Assembly (NCBI RefSeq): GCF_014653695.1
Contig: NZ_BNAR01000008.1
Location: 310,001-374,000, forward strand
Origin: Lentzea cavernae
Lineage (GTDB): Bacteria > Actinomycetota > Actinomycetes > Mycobacteriales > Pseudonocardiaceae
DNA: 64,000 bases
Direction: 5' to 3'
Shown here: one piece after another, positions 53,633 to 62,142 of the stretch
How positions within the stretch are numbered: the stretch's first letter is position 1
Layout of the letters: the number at the start of each line of letters is the position of its first letter
Made by a program: the position numbers and the translations under genes
The notes under the pieces: generated by a model
The model's database searches: none
Told to the model about the DNA's origin: nothing
The model's input: only the letters and a program-made list of their open reading frames with translations

Positions 53633-53809
53633 TCACGCAGCCCGGGGCCCGGCGGGGACCTCAGGCTCGTGGCGGTGCGTCATCCGGTGCCACCACGACC
53701 GCGGCTTCCCGCCGTTGCGGTAGTACTCCTGGACGCGGCGGGCGTCCTCCCGCAGCGCTTCCTGCCGGTAGTCCATCTCCGCCTTGATCGCCTCGGGCGT
53801 CCACTCCAT
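53633..53809 (-). CDS. Small hypothetical protein
   Basis: 58 residues from ATG at 53809 (GAGGA 8 bp upstream; GTG at 53818 is too close to that site). MEWTPEAIKAEMDYRQEALREDARRVQEYYRNGG is amphipathic helical, followed by a basic, Trp-containing segment PRSWWHRMTHRHEP. No signal peptide. The helix plus basic end could bind nucleic acid or a membrane, but no family is recognised. Confidence 0.6.
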   Translation of the reverse strand: MEWTPEAIKAEMDYRQEALREDARRVQEYYRNGGKPRSWWHRMTHRHEPEVPAGPRAA

Positions 53810-53933
53810 CTGACTCACTCCTCAGTCCGTTGCTGACAACGATGAGATTGCTCCTGAGGGGTGGGGCCTCACATCGGACGATCACCTAAGGCATCGCCGC
53901 GAACCCCTTACTCCGGGGCGGTGAGCAGACGAA

Positions 53934-53978
53934 AGAGCCCTCCTGCCACGACCTGAGGGGTCGTGGCAGGAGGGCTCT
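53934..53978. terminator. Perfect 20-bp terminator after the PKD gene
   Basis: 53934-53953 is exactly complementary to 53959-53978 (arm AGAGCCCTCCTGCCACGACC, loop TGAGG). It lies 14 bp past the stop of the minus-strand secreted protein gene and downstream of the small gene's promoter region. Confidence 0.88.
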
Positions 53979-53991
53979 GGTCGTTCTGGGA

Positions 53992-55455
53992 CTAGCTGAT
54001 TCGTGCGTTCGCGGTCGTCTTGGCCGCCGCGCGCACCGTCGTGACGGCGATGATCTCGTTGTCCGCCGGTTGCGCGTCGTCGTAGTCGTAGTTGTTCAGC
54101 GACGCCACGAGCTTGAACGTGACCTCGCCCGCCGCCGCGTCAGCCGCGGTGTAGGTGTAGGCGAACGGGAACTCGACCTTGCCCGACGGCGACGCCGCCA
54201 CGCGCTGCGTCAGGTAGCCGACCTCCTCGTAGTACCCGTGCACCGACTTGCGCATCAGGGCGACGCGGACGTTCTCGTCGTACCGGGTGTTGCCGACCGA
54301 CACCTTGATCCGCTTGGTCTCGCCCGCGCGGGCCGTGGCCGGCAGGGACAGGCCGGACAGCTTGACGTCGTGCGTCGCCACCTCCAGCACCTGCTCGGAG
54401 CTGCCGGTCCGGCCGTCCTGCGTGGTGCCGGTGACGCGGACGGTGTACTTGCCGTCCTTGGCATAGCGGTGCTGGACGGTCTCCGAGTCGGTGATCGGCG
54501 CGGTGGCGCCGTCGCCGAACTGGACCTCGCCGCTCACCAGCGGCTTGCCGAGCGGGTCGCCCGAGCCGACCGAGAACGTGATGTCGTCGAAGATCGACGG
54601 CTGTTCGGGGTTCGGGTCGGCCACGGGCTTGATGGCCGGGGCGTTCGCGAGGCTCAGCTCGAACTGGCCCGCGTCCTCGACGCCCTGGGCGACTCGGATC
54701 AGGTAGCTCTGCCCAGCGGTCGCGGTGAACACCAGGCCCTGGTAATCGGAGGTGCCCGCGCAGTCCACTTCGGACAGGTCCGTCGCACGGCGGACGTTCA
54801 GGACCGGGGACGAGTAGCCCGTCCGCTTCAGCTGCACCGAGCGCGTGCGGTCCGGGGTGTACCGGAACCAGACGGACTGGCCGGCGTCGGGTCCGCAACT
54901 CGCCGTGAGCTCGTCCGGCTCAGCGGTCGCCCGGCGCAGGTCGCCCTCGAGCGTCGCGGGGAAACCGGTGACCGCCGCCGACGCCTGGTTGTCGTTGGCG
55001 GCAGCGGAGATCGTCGTGAGTTCGAAGCCGAACTCACGGCCGTTCCACGCGTAGTTCTCGATGAGCGCGAAGTGGTAGGTCGTGCCCGCGGTCACCGGGA
55101 ACACGTCGGCGGAGAACCCGGTGTTGTAGCTGCAGGCGCCCGGAACCAGCGCGAGCGCGCCGCGGCTGCCGGTGTAGACGCCGAAGGCGGGCCCGCCCGA
55201 GGTCGAGGCTCGCAGGAACCCGTTCTCCTGCGCGGTGTAGCGCAGCCACACCGTCGACTCGCCCCAGTAGTGGCACGCGGTCGGGTCGTCGGTGGACTTG
55301 GTGGCGCCCGCGGTGCTCGTCTTCGCGCTGAACGGCAGCGCGGTGATCGTCGTGGCGTTGTCGAAGTCGTCGTTGGGCGGAGCCGCTGCGAGCGCGACAC
55401 CGGGGAGCAGCGCGGTGGCCAGGGCGGCCGTCACCGCGGCGATGAAGATCCTCAT
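53992..55455 (-). CDS. Secreted PKD-domain protein (paralogue A)
   Basis: 487 residues, exported by a Sec signal (MRIFIAAVTAALATALLPGVALA). Two tandem beta-sandwich modules each begin NDDF/NDNQ-type motifs (PNDDFDNATTITALPFSA; ANDNQASAAVTGFPATLEGD), as in bacterial pre-peptidase C-terminal-like domains. A PKD-like domain (GEVQFGDGATAPITDSETVQHRYAKDGKYTVRVTGTT) and a CARDB-like domain (VKLSGLSLPATARAGETKRIKVSVGNTR) follow. No catalytic site is visible; it is probably an extracellular binding or structural protein. It follows paralogue B after 13 bp. Confidence 0.85.
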   Translation of the reverse strand: MRIFIAAVTAALATALLPGVALAAAPPNDDFDNATTITALPFSAKTSTAGATKSTDDPTACHYWGESTVWLRYTAQENGFLRASTSGGPAFGVYTGSRGALALVPGACSYNTGFSADVFPVTAGTTYHFALIENYAWNGREFGFELTTISAAANDNQASAAVTGFPATLEGDLRRATAEPDELTASCGPDAGQSVWFRYTPDRTRSVQLKRTGYSSPVLNVRRATDLSEVDCAGTSDYQGLVFTATAGQSYLIRVAQGVEDAGQFELSLANAPAIKPVADPNPEQPSIFDDITFSVGSGDPLGKPLVSGEVQFGDGATAPITDSETVQHRYAKDGKYTVRVTGTTQDGRTGSSEQVLEVATHDVKLSGLSLPATARAGETKRIKVSVGNTRYDENVRVALMRKSVHGYYEEVGYLTQRVAASPSGKVEFPFAYTYTAADAAAGEVTFKLVASLNNYDYDDAQPADNEIIAVTTVRAAAKTTANARIS

Positions 55456-55468
55456 GTTGTCCCCCAGG

Positions 55469-56929
55469 TCAGTTCATGGCCGAGTTGGTCACGGCGGCGG
55501 GACGCACGGTCGTGGCGATCGCGATGACCTCGTTGTCCAGCTTGCGGGCGTCCTGCGCCGGGTAGGGCAGCGTGACCACCGCGCGGAAGGACACCTTGCC
55601 CAACGCCGCGTCCTCGGGGGTGAACGTGTAGGAGAACGGGAACTGCACCTTGCGCGTGGGGTGCGCGGGGACGTCGAGCGTCGACTTGCCGACCTCGGTC
55701 CACGACGAACCGTTGGACCGGTACAGCGTCACGGTGGCCTTTTCGAGGTACCGCGTGTTCGCCACGTGCACGGTGATCGGCTTGCTCTGGCCCGCCCGCG
55801 CGGACGTCGGGACGGCGAACTTGGTGATGCCCACGTCGTGGGTCTCGACCTTGACCTCACCGGAGGCGGTGCCGGTGCGGCCGTCGGCCGAGGTCGCCTT
55901 CAAGGTCACCTGGTAGGTGCCGTCTGCCTGGTACCGGTGGTGCACAGGACCCTGCTGGGCCGGGAGCGTCGTGCCGTCGCCGAAGTCCCACTCCGCGGTC
56001 AGCTCACCGTCGATGTCGCCGTTCGAGTCGGCGTTGAACACCATGTCGCTGTAGACCGTGTTCCCGTCGCCGCTCAGGCCCATGTACGGCCGCAGTGGCG
56101 GCGCCTCGGTCAAGCTCACCGAGATCGGCTGGTAGTTGCGGTGCGCGGCGGTGAAGCGCAGGTAGTAGGTCGTGCCGGGAGCGGCCCGGAAGACCGCGCG
56201 CTGCACGACGTTGCCGTCGGCGCAGGTGACCTCGTTGAGGCTCGTGATGTCGGAGCCGGAGTACACGGTGACCGCGGCCGTGCTGCCCTGGACCTTCGGC
56301 ACCACGGACAGCGCCTCGCCCGAATGCGTGTAGGAGTACCAGACCGATGCCCGCTGCTCTTCGTACACGCAGGTCGACTCGGGCTCGTCGGCCTCGAAGG
56401 ACGCCACGGTCACGTCCGGCTGCGCGGTGAACGGCAGCGTGACGGGCTGGGCCTGGGCGAAGTCGTCGTTGGCCGCCGGGGCGACCTGGTCGAGCGAGAA
56501 CTTCAGCGTGCCGCCACCGCTGCCGACGGCGAATTGGTACGTGGTGCCGGCCTTGGCGCGGAACGTGATCGGCGACGTCGCGCCGGTGCTGCACGCCTCG
56601 TCCACACCGCGCAGCTCACCGCGCAGGCCCGTGTTGGCCGACATGATCATGCTCTGGCTGCTGCCCGCGGTAGTGGCGCGCAGCAGCACGTCCTCGGCGG
56701 GGGTGTAGGAGTACCAGACCGAGCGTTCGACGGAGGTCTGGCACCAGTACGGGTCGTCCGGTGCCCTCGTCGCGCCGGCGATGTCCTGCTGATCGCTGAA
56801 CGGCAGTGCGGTGACCTGCGTGGACGAACCGAAGTCGTCGTTCGACGGCGGTGCCGCGTGTGCCACACCGGGCACCAGCACCCCCGTCAGCACGGCGGCC
56901 GCGACCACCACTGACCTTGCAGAAGGCAT
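55469..56929 (-). CDS. Secreted PKD-domain protein (paralogue B)
   Basis: 486 residues with the same architecture as its downstream neighbour: a signal peptide (SVVVAAAVLTGVLVPGVAHA), two NDDF modules (SNDDFGSSTQVTALPFSD; ANDDFAQAQPVTLPFTAQ), a PKD-like domain (TAEWDFGDGTTLPAQQGPVHHRYQADGTYQVTL) and a CARDB-like end (VGITKFAVPTSARAGQSKPITVHVANTR). ATG at 56929; an apparent frame continuing upstream is a GC shadow. The two genes arose by tandem duplication and form an operon. Confidence 0.85.
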   Translation of the reverse strand: MPSARSVVVAAAVLTGVLVPGVAHAAPPSNDDFGSSTQVTALPFSDQQDIAGATRAPDDPYWCQTSVERSVWYSYTPAEDVLLRATTAGSSQSMIMSANTGLRGELRGVDEACSTGATSPITFRAKAGTTYQFAVGSGGGTLKFSLDQVAPAANDDFAQAQPVTLPFTAQPDVTVASFEADEPESTCVYEEQRASVWYSYTHSGEALSVVPKVQGSTAAVTVYSGSDITSLNEVTCADGNVVQRAVFRAAPGTTYYLRFTAAHRNYQPISVSLTEAPPLRPYMGLSGDGNTVYSDMVFNADSNGDIDGELTAEWDFGDGTTLPAQQGPVHHRYQADGTYQVTLKATSADGRTGTASGEVKVETHDVGITKFAVPTSARAGQSKPITVHVANTRYLEKATVTLYRSNGSSWTEVGKSTLDVPAHPTRKVQFPFSYTFTPEDAALGKVSFRAVVTLPYPAQDARKLDNEVIAIATTVRPAAVTNSAMN

Positions 56930-57045
56930 GCGAAATTCCCCCAAGTCCCCAGACCCCAGCCTCCGAACGGCCGGAGGTTCCCCGGCCCTAGATCGCTTCG
57001 GGCCGGGTGTTCGTTGCACACCCGGCCTGAATTGCTCTGTTCGGC

Positions 57046-57945
57046 CTACTTCTGCATGGCCGTCACGTCCGCCGCCCACCTCCACGGCTCCGTGGTGCCG
57101 CCGGGCAGCGAGTTGAAGTACTCCCAGCCCGCCACACCACCGAAGTTCGTGTACTTGGTCTTCAAGCTCGTGACGGTGTTCTTCAGGGTCGTCATGGTCA
57201 CGTAGCCCGACCCGCCGTTGGCCGTGCTGGTGAGCACGCCGAGCACGACCTTGTTCACCGGGATCACCCGGCGGCTGACGATCTGGTCGTAGTGCGCGGT
57301 GCTGCCGGCGTTGCCCCAGCCGTTGTAGAACTGGCCGTTGAACCACGCGATCTTCGAGCCGTGGCTGCGGTACAGCTCCTCGTAGTTGAAGCCGGAGAGG
57401 TTGCCGCCGCCCCAAAGCGCTGAGGCGACAGGGGAGAGCGTGACGATGAAGTTCGTGCCGAAGTCGGTCTTCAGCTGGTCGATGACGCGCCGGATGCCCG
57501 CGATCGACATCCGCTCCTCGACGTCGAGGTCGACGCCGTTGAGCTTGTAGGTGCGGATCGTGTCGCGCAGCAGCGGGTAGTAGGTGTCGAACTGGGTGTC
57601 GAGCCGCTGGAACGAACCCTGCGCGGCGCCGCCGACCATGCCGATCACGTTGACGCCGCGGGACTGCATCGCGGCGAGGTCCTGCCACATCTGCGTGTAC
57701 CGCGAGTGCGACGGCGGGTGGTCGTTGAGGTGGACGATCCTGTTGTCGTTGGGGTGGATCGCGGCGACGAGCACGTCCGTGACTCCGGTGCCGCGGTCGA
57801 GCAGGGGTTTGGGCGAGACGTACGTTCCGGTCGCGCCGTTGCTGTACTGGGTCTGGTAGTAGACGACGGTTCGCTTCTGGGTGGCCGCCTGGGCCGGTGG
57901 CGCGGCGAGCGCCACCAGCAGCAGGGCGAGGAACAGCTTCTTCAT
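57046..57945 (-). CDS. Secreted GH18-family protein (chitinase-like)
   Basis: 299 residues with a Sec signal (MKKLFLALLLVALAAPPAQA). The GH18 barrel is recognisable from RTVVYYQTQYSNG and from the catalytic strand LNGVDLDVEERM, which holds the DxxDxDxE-type motif (Asp139, Asp141, Glu143). FNGQFYNGWG and GVAGWEYFNSLPGG fit the later strands. It probably cleaves beta-1,4-GlcNAc links in chitin or a cell-wall glycan, though some GH18 proteins are non-catalytic binders. The ATG follows GGGAG. Confidence 0.85.
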   Translation of the reverse strand: MKKLFLALLLVALAAPPAQAATQKRTVVYYQTQYSNGATGTYVSPKPLLDRGTGVTDVLVAAIHPNDNRIVHLNDHPPSHSRYTQMWQDLAAMQSRGVNVIGMVGGAAQGSFQRLDTQFDTYYPLLRDTIRTYKLNGVDLDVEERMSIAGIRRVIDQLKTDFGTNFIVTLSPVASALWGGGNLSGFNYEELYRSHGSKIAWFNGQFYNGWGNAGSTAHYDQIVSRRVIPVNKVVLGVLTSTANGGSGYVTMTTLKNTVTSLKTKYTNFGGVAGWEYFNSLPGGTTEPWRWAADVTAMQK

Positions 57946-58019
57946 CGAAACTCCCATCGGTTGAATTGCAGGGTTCTTCAGCCTTTGGAGAAAGTCCGGT
58001 GTGGACACCCGAGGTCCGC

Positions 58020-59230
58020 GTCCACGTTGCTTTGCAATACGTTGTGAGATGTGCCGGCTGAACTGCTGAAGCGGGCGTACAAGTACCGCTTCTACCCGAC
58101 TGCTCAGCAGCAAGATGAGCTGTTGTGCACAGGCATGGCGTTGTGAGCAACGCAGCGTGAACTTCGCTCAAACCTCGGCCATGCTCACCAAGTGGAAGAG
58201 AACCGAGGAGTTGAGCTTCCTCAACGAGGTCTCTGCGGTCGCGTTGCAACAGTCGCTTCGACACCTCCACGTCGCGTTCGCGAACTTCTTCGGCAAGAGA
58301 CCGAGCTATCCGCGCTTCAAGTCCCGCAGGCGGTCCCGTGCTTCGCCGAAGTACACCAAGGCGGGGTTCAGCTGGCGTGACGGTGAGTTGACCTTGGCCA
58401 AGATGGATCGACCGCTTGCAATTCGCTGGTCGCGTCCGCTCCCGGAGGGAAGCGCTCCCGAAACAGTCACGGTGTCGCGTGACCAGGCCGGTCGTTGGTT
58501 CATCTCTCTTGTGGTGGAGACGAGCACTCCCCCTCACCCGGTGATCCACGCTGCCGTAGGTGTCGACGTCGGCCTTTCGTCGCTCGTCACGATGTCCACA
58601 GGTGAAAAGGTCAGCAACCCCCTGCACGAGGTACGTGAGCGTTCCAAGCTCACGAGGGCTCAGCGGCGACTGGCGAAGAAGACGAAGGGTTCGGCGAACC
58701 GGGACAAGGCGAGGCGCGAGGTGGCGAGGATCCACGCGCGCATCGCGGACCGCCGACGCGACTTCCTGCACAAGCTGTCCACTCGACTCGTTCGTGAGAA
58801 CCAAACGATCGTGATCGAGGATTTGAACGTGTCCGGAATGCTGCGCAACGGCAAGCTGGCAAGAGCGATGTCGGATGCCGCGTGGTCCGACTTTCGCGCC
58901 TTCCTGGAGTACAAGGCTCAGTGGTACGGCCGCACGGTGATCGCGGTCGACAGATGGTTCCCATCCAGCAAAATCTGCTCGGCCTGTGGGCAGAAAGCCG
59001 AGTCGATGCCGTTGAACGTTCGTGACTGGCGGTGTGACGGCTGCGGCGCGGCGCATGACCGTGATGTCAACGCGGCGAAGAACGTACTGGCCGCCGGGCT
59101 GGCGGTTGCTGCCTGTGGAGGCGACGTGAGACCAACCCGGCGACAGCCGGCGAGGCGGTTGCCTGCGAAACAGGAAGCCCGACCCGTGAGGGTCGTGGCC
59201 TCCCGTCTCCATGCGCGGAGGTGAAGTCAA
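58020..59230 (+). mobile_element. Solitary IS200/IS605-type TnpB element (no tnpA)
   Basis: A lone tnpB without Y1 or serine transposase sits between the GH18 gene and the alpha-mannosidase. Approximate ends only: the left end is upstream of 58051, and the right end is inferred near 59230. There GGAGGTGAAGTCAA follows a hairpin (CGACCC/GGGTCG near 59180), the position where an omega-RNA would end. The tnpB stop is only 2 bp from the mannosidase stop, so the insertion is at the very end of that gene. Confidence 0.7.
58051..59224 (+). pseudogene. tnpB: RNA-guided nuclease TnpB, disrupted near the N terminus
   Basis: The 5' part (58051-58146) reads LLKRAYKYRFYPTAQQQDELL and hits a stop. The remaining frame, open from 58115, resumes family sequence at EQRSVNFAQTSAMLTKWKRTEELSFLNEVSAVALQQSLRHL. 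The conserved stretch normally in between (RTFGC-R-VYN-AL, about 19 residues) is missing, so a deletion of roughly 60 bp also shifted the frame. The rest is intact: RuvC Asp (GVDVGLSSL), Glu (VIEDLNVSGM), zinc finger (CSACG, CDGCG) and the final Asp (AHDRDVNAAKN). Unless a rare start at 58115 makes a shortened protein, nuclease activity is lost. Confidence 0.85.
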
Positions 59231-62136
59231 CTCGTGAATCGCAGGGTGATCACTTGGAAGGGGCGCAGCACCACCTCTGCCGACTGCTCGGCCAGGGGCC
59301 GTTCGAGCAGGTCGGTCTCCTGGATCGCCGTGTGGGCGAAGGAGGTGCTGATCGAGGCGCGGGCACGGCCGCCGTGCGCCTCGTAGAGCCGGACGACGAC
59401 GTCGCCCGACCTGTCGTCGGCCAGTTTCACGGCCTCGACCCTCACCGCGGGGTTGTCCGTGCGCACCAACGGTTCTGGCGCTTGCGAGCCCCGGACGGTC
59501 TGCGGCGGCAGGTTGATGCGGTACCCGGCGTCGATCGCCTCCGGGATGCCCGCGCCGACCACGAGGGCGTAGCGGAAGCGGTGCTCGCCCTGGTCGGTCT
59601 CGGGGTCGGGGAACCTCGGTGCGCGCAGCAGGGACAGGCGCACGGTCGTGGTGGTTCCGCCGTCGTCACGGGTGGTGCGGGTGACCTCGTGGCCGTAGGT
59701 CGAGTCGTTGACCACCGCGACGCCGTAGCCGGGTTCGCCGACGTGCAGGTAGCGGTGGGCGCAGATCTCGAACTTCGCGGCCTCCCACGAGGTGTTCGTG
59801 TGCACCGGGCGGTGCAGGTGCCCGAACTGGGTCTCCGAGGTGGAGACCTCGGCGCGCAGGTCGAGCGGGAACGCGATCTTGAGCAGCTTCTCCCGCTCCT
59901 GCCAGTCGACCTCGGTGTCGAAGTCGACCTGCTTGGCGCCTTCGCGCAGCCGGATGGTCTGGGTGAGCACCGAGTCGCCGAACTTCGCCCTGACCACGAC
60001 GCCGTCTTCCGAGTCGATCCGTTCGGACGGGATCAGGTCGGCCTTCCAGTTGCGGTAGAACGGGTCGATGTCCCAGGCGTCCCACTGGTTCGGGTTGTCG
60101 CGGTGCAGCTGCGGCATGCCCGCGAACCCGTGCGGCGGCAGGACTTCGCGGTCCTCCTCCAGGTCCAGAATGGACTCGACGATGCCGTCGGCGTCGATCG
60201 TGACGCGCAGGCGGCCGTTGTCCAGCACGCCGTCCACCGGTGCGACGAATGGTTCCGGCGCGTCGCCGCCGAGCACGTCGAACGTCAGCTCGTCGTCGCC
60301 GTCGCCCTTCACCGCGTCGATGGCCCGGGCGGTCAGGGCCTTGAGCTCCGACGCCACGCGGGCGTACGTCGCCTCGGCCTCGCGGTGCACCCAGGCGATC
60401 GAGCTGCCGGGGAGGATGTCGTGGAACTGGTGCAGCAGCACGGTCTTCCACAACCGGTCGAGCTCGTCGTACGGGTAGTCGGCGCCCTGCAGGGCAGCGG
60501 CGACGGACCAGTGCTCGGCCTCGCGCAGCAGGTGTTCGCTGCGGCGGTTGCCCTGCTTGGTCTTGGCCTGCGTGGTGTAGGTGGCGCGGTGCTTCTCCAG
60601 GTACAGCTCTCCCGCCCACACCGGTGCGTCCGGATACTCGTCCTGCGCGGCCTGGAAGAACTCGCGCGGCGGCTCGACCTTCACCGTCGGCGAGCCTTCG
60701 AGGTTCGCGACGCGGTGGGCGGTCTCCATCATCTCGCGGGTGGGGCCGCCACCGCCGTCGCCGTACCCGAACGGCACCAGGGAGCGCGAGGCCTTGGCGT
60801 GCTCGGCGTACTGGCGTGAGGCGCGCGCGAGTTCCTCGCCGGACAGCGACGAGTTGTAGGTGTCGACGGGCGGGAAGTGGGTGAAGATCCGCGTGCCGTC
60901 GATGCCCTCCCACCAGAACGTGTGGTGCGGGAACTTGTTGATCTGGTTCCACGACAGCTTCTGGGTGAGGAACCAGCGCGAGCCCGACAGCTTGATCAGC
61001 TGGGGGAGCGCGGCGCTGTACCCGAACGAGTCCGGCAGCCAGACCTCCTCGGTCTCCACGCCGAAGTTGTCGAGGAAGAAGCGCTTGCCGTGCACCAGCT
61101 GGCGGGCCATCGCCTCACCGCCGGGCATGTTCGTGTCCGATTCGACCCACATGCCGCCGACCGGCACGAACTGCCCGCCGCGGACCTTCTCGCGGACCCG
61201 GTCCCAGACGTGCGGGTGGTGGTCCTTCATCCACTCGTACTGCTGGGCCTGCGAGCACGCGAAGTAGAAGTCCGGGTACTCGTCCATCAGCTTGGTGACG
61301 TTGGAGAACGTGCGCGCGCACTTGCGGACCGTTTCCCGCAGCGGCCACAGCCAGGCGGAGTCGATGTGCGCGTGGCCGATGGCGGAGACCTTGTGCGCGG
61401 AGGCGTTCGCGGGCAGCGCCAGCACCCCGGCCAGTTCCTCGCGGGCCAGGTCGGCGGTCGCGGCGACCTCGTTGAGGTCCAGCGCGTCCATCGCCCGGTC
61501 CAGCGCGTGCAGGACCTTGTGCCGGCGCGGGTCGTGGTCCGGGAGCTCCTTCATGAGGCTCTGGAGCACCTCGATGTCGAGCATCAGGTGCCACACCTGC
61601 GGCTGGAACACCGCCAGCTCGGCCTTGAGGATCTTGTACAGCGGTTCGGTGCCCGCCGTCTGCTTGTCGCCCAGGGTGGTCGGCAGGAACGGGTGGAAGT
61701 CGAGGATCGTCGGGTTGCCCGCGGCCTCGAGGTAGAACAGGACCTCGCGGCCGTCGACGGGCAGGTAGGTGTTGCGCGGCTCGATGCCCTTGATGGGCAT
61801 CCCGCCGGCGGTGTAGGCGAGGCCCTCGGACTGGAAACCGGGGCCGGGGTGGGTGAAGCCGAGGTCCAGCACGACCTCGACCTGCTTTCCCTTCCACGCC
61901 TCCGGGACGCTGCCGGTCAGCCGGAACCAGCTCGTGCTCCACGGCGCGCCCCAGGCGTCGCCGACCTGGGCCGGTTCGTAGGTGGCGCCGAGGGCTTCAG
62001 CGACGGGGACGGGCTCGTCCGGCACCGTCCAGACGGCGAGTTCCAGCGGCGCGGTCTCGCCGTAGACGGCCGGGCGGATGCGTTCCTTCAGCGTGCGGTT
62101 GAGTCGTTCTTCCAGCAGCGCGCGTTCGTCGTGCAC
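59227..62136 (-). CDS. GH38 alpha-mannosidase
   Basis: A 969-residue cytoplasmic retaining alpha-mannosidase. The zinc-site motif SAIGHAHIDSAWLWPLRE (residues 251-268) and the nucleophile motif WLPDSFGYSAALPQ (Asp369) are intact, followed by FWWEGIDGTRIFTHFPP and the large C-terminal beta domains. GTG start. It follows the GH5-like gene by 6 bp in one operon with the sugar ABC permease. Its last residue(s) and stop codon (TGA at 59229-59227) lie at the inferred right end of the TnpB insertion, so the original C terminus may have been altered slightly. Confidence 0.95.
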   Translation of the reverse strand: MHDERALLEERLNRTLKERIRPAVYGETAPLELAVWTVPDEPVPVAEALGATYEPAQVGDAWGAPWSTSWFRLTGSVPEAWKGKQVEVVLDLGFTHPGPGFQSEGLAYTAGGMPIKGIEPRNTYLPVDGREVLFYLEAAGNPTILDFHPFLPTTLGDKQTAGTEPLYKILKAELAVFQPQVWHLMLDIEVLQSLMKELPDHDPRRHKVLHALDRAMDALDLNEVAATADLAREELAGVLALPANASAHKVSAIGHAHIDSAWLWPLRETVRKCARTFSNVTKLMDEYPDFYFACSQAQQYEWMKDHHPHVWDRVREKVRGGQFVPVGGMWVESDTNMPGGEAMARQLVHGKRFFLDNFGVETEEVWLPDSFGYSAALPQLIKLSGSRWFLTQKLSWNQINKFPHHTFWWEGIDGTRIFTHFPPVDTYNSSLSGEELARASRQYAEHAKASRSLVPFGYGDGGGGPTREMMETAHRVANLEGSPTVKVEPPREFFQAAQDEYPDAPVWAGELYLEKHRATYTTQAKTKQGNRRSEHLLREAEHWSVAAALQGADYPYDELDRLWKTVLLHQFHDILPGSSIAWVHREAEATYARVASELKALTARAIDAVKGDGDDELTFDVLGGDAPEPFVAPVDGVLDNGRLRVTIDADGIVESILDLEEDREVLPPHGFAGMPQLHRDNPNQWDAWDIDPFYRNWKADLIPSERIDSEDGVVVRAKFGDSVLTQTIRLREGAKQVDFDTEVDWQEREKLLKIAFPLDLRAEVSTSETQFGHLHRPVHTNTSWEAAKFEICAHRYLHVGEPGYGVAVVNDSTYGHEVTRTTRDDGGTTTTVRLSLLRAPRFPDPETDQGEHRFRYALVVGAGIPEAIDAGYRINLPPQTVRGSQAPEPLVRTDNPAVRVEAVKLADDRSGDVVVRLYEAHGGRARASISTSFAHTAIQETDLLERPLAEQSAEVVLRPFQVITLRFTS

Positions 62137-62142
62137 GTCTCG

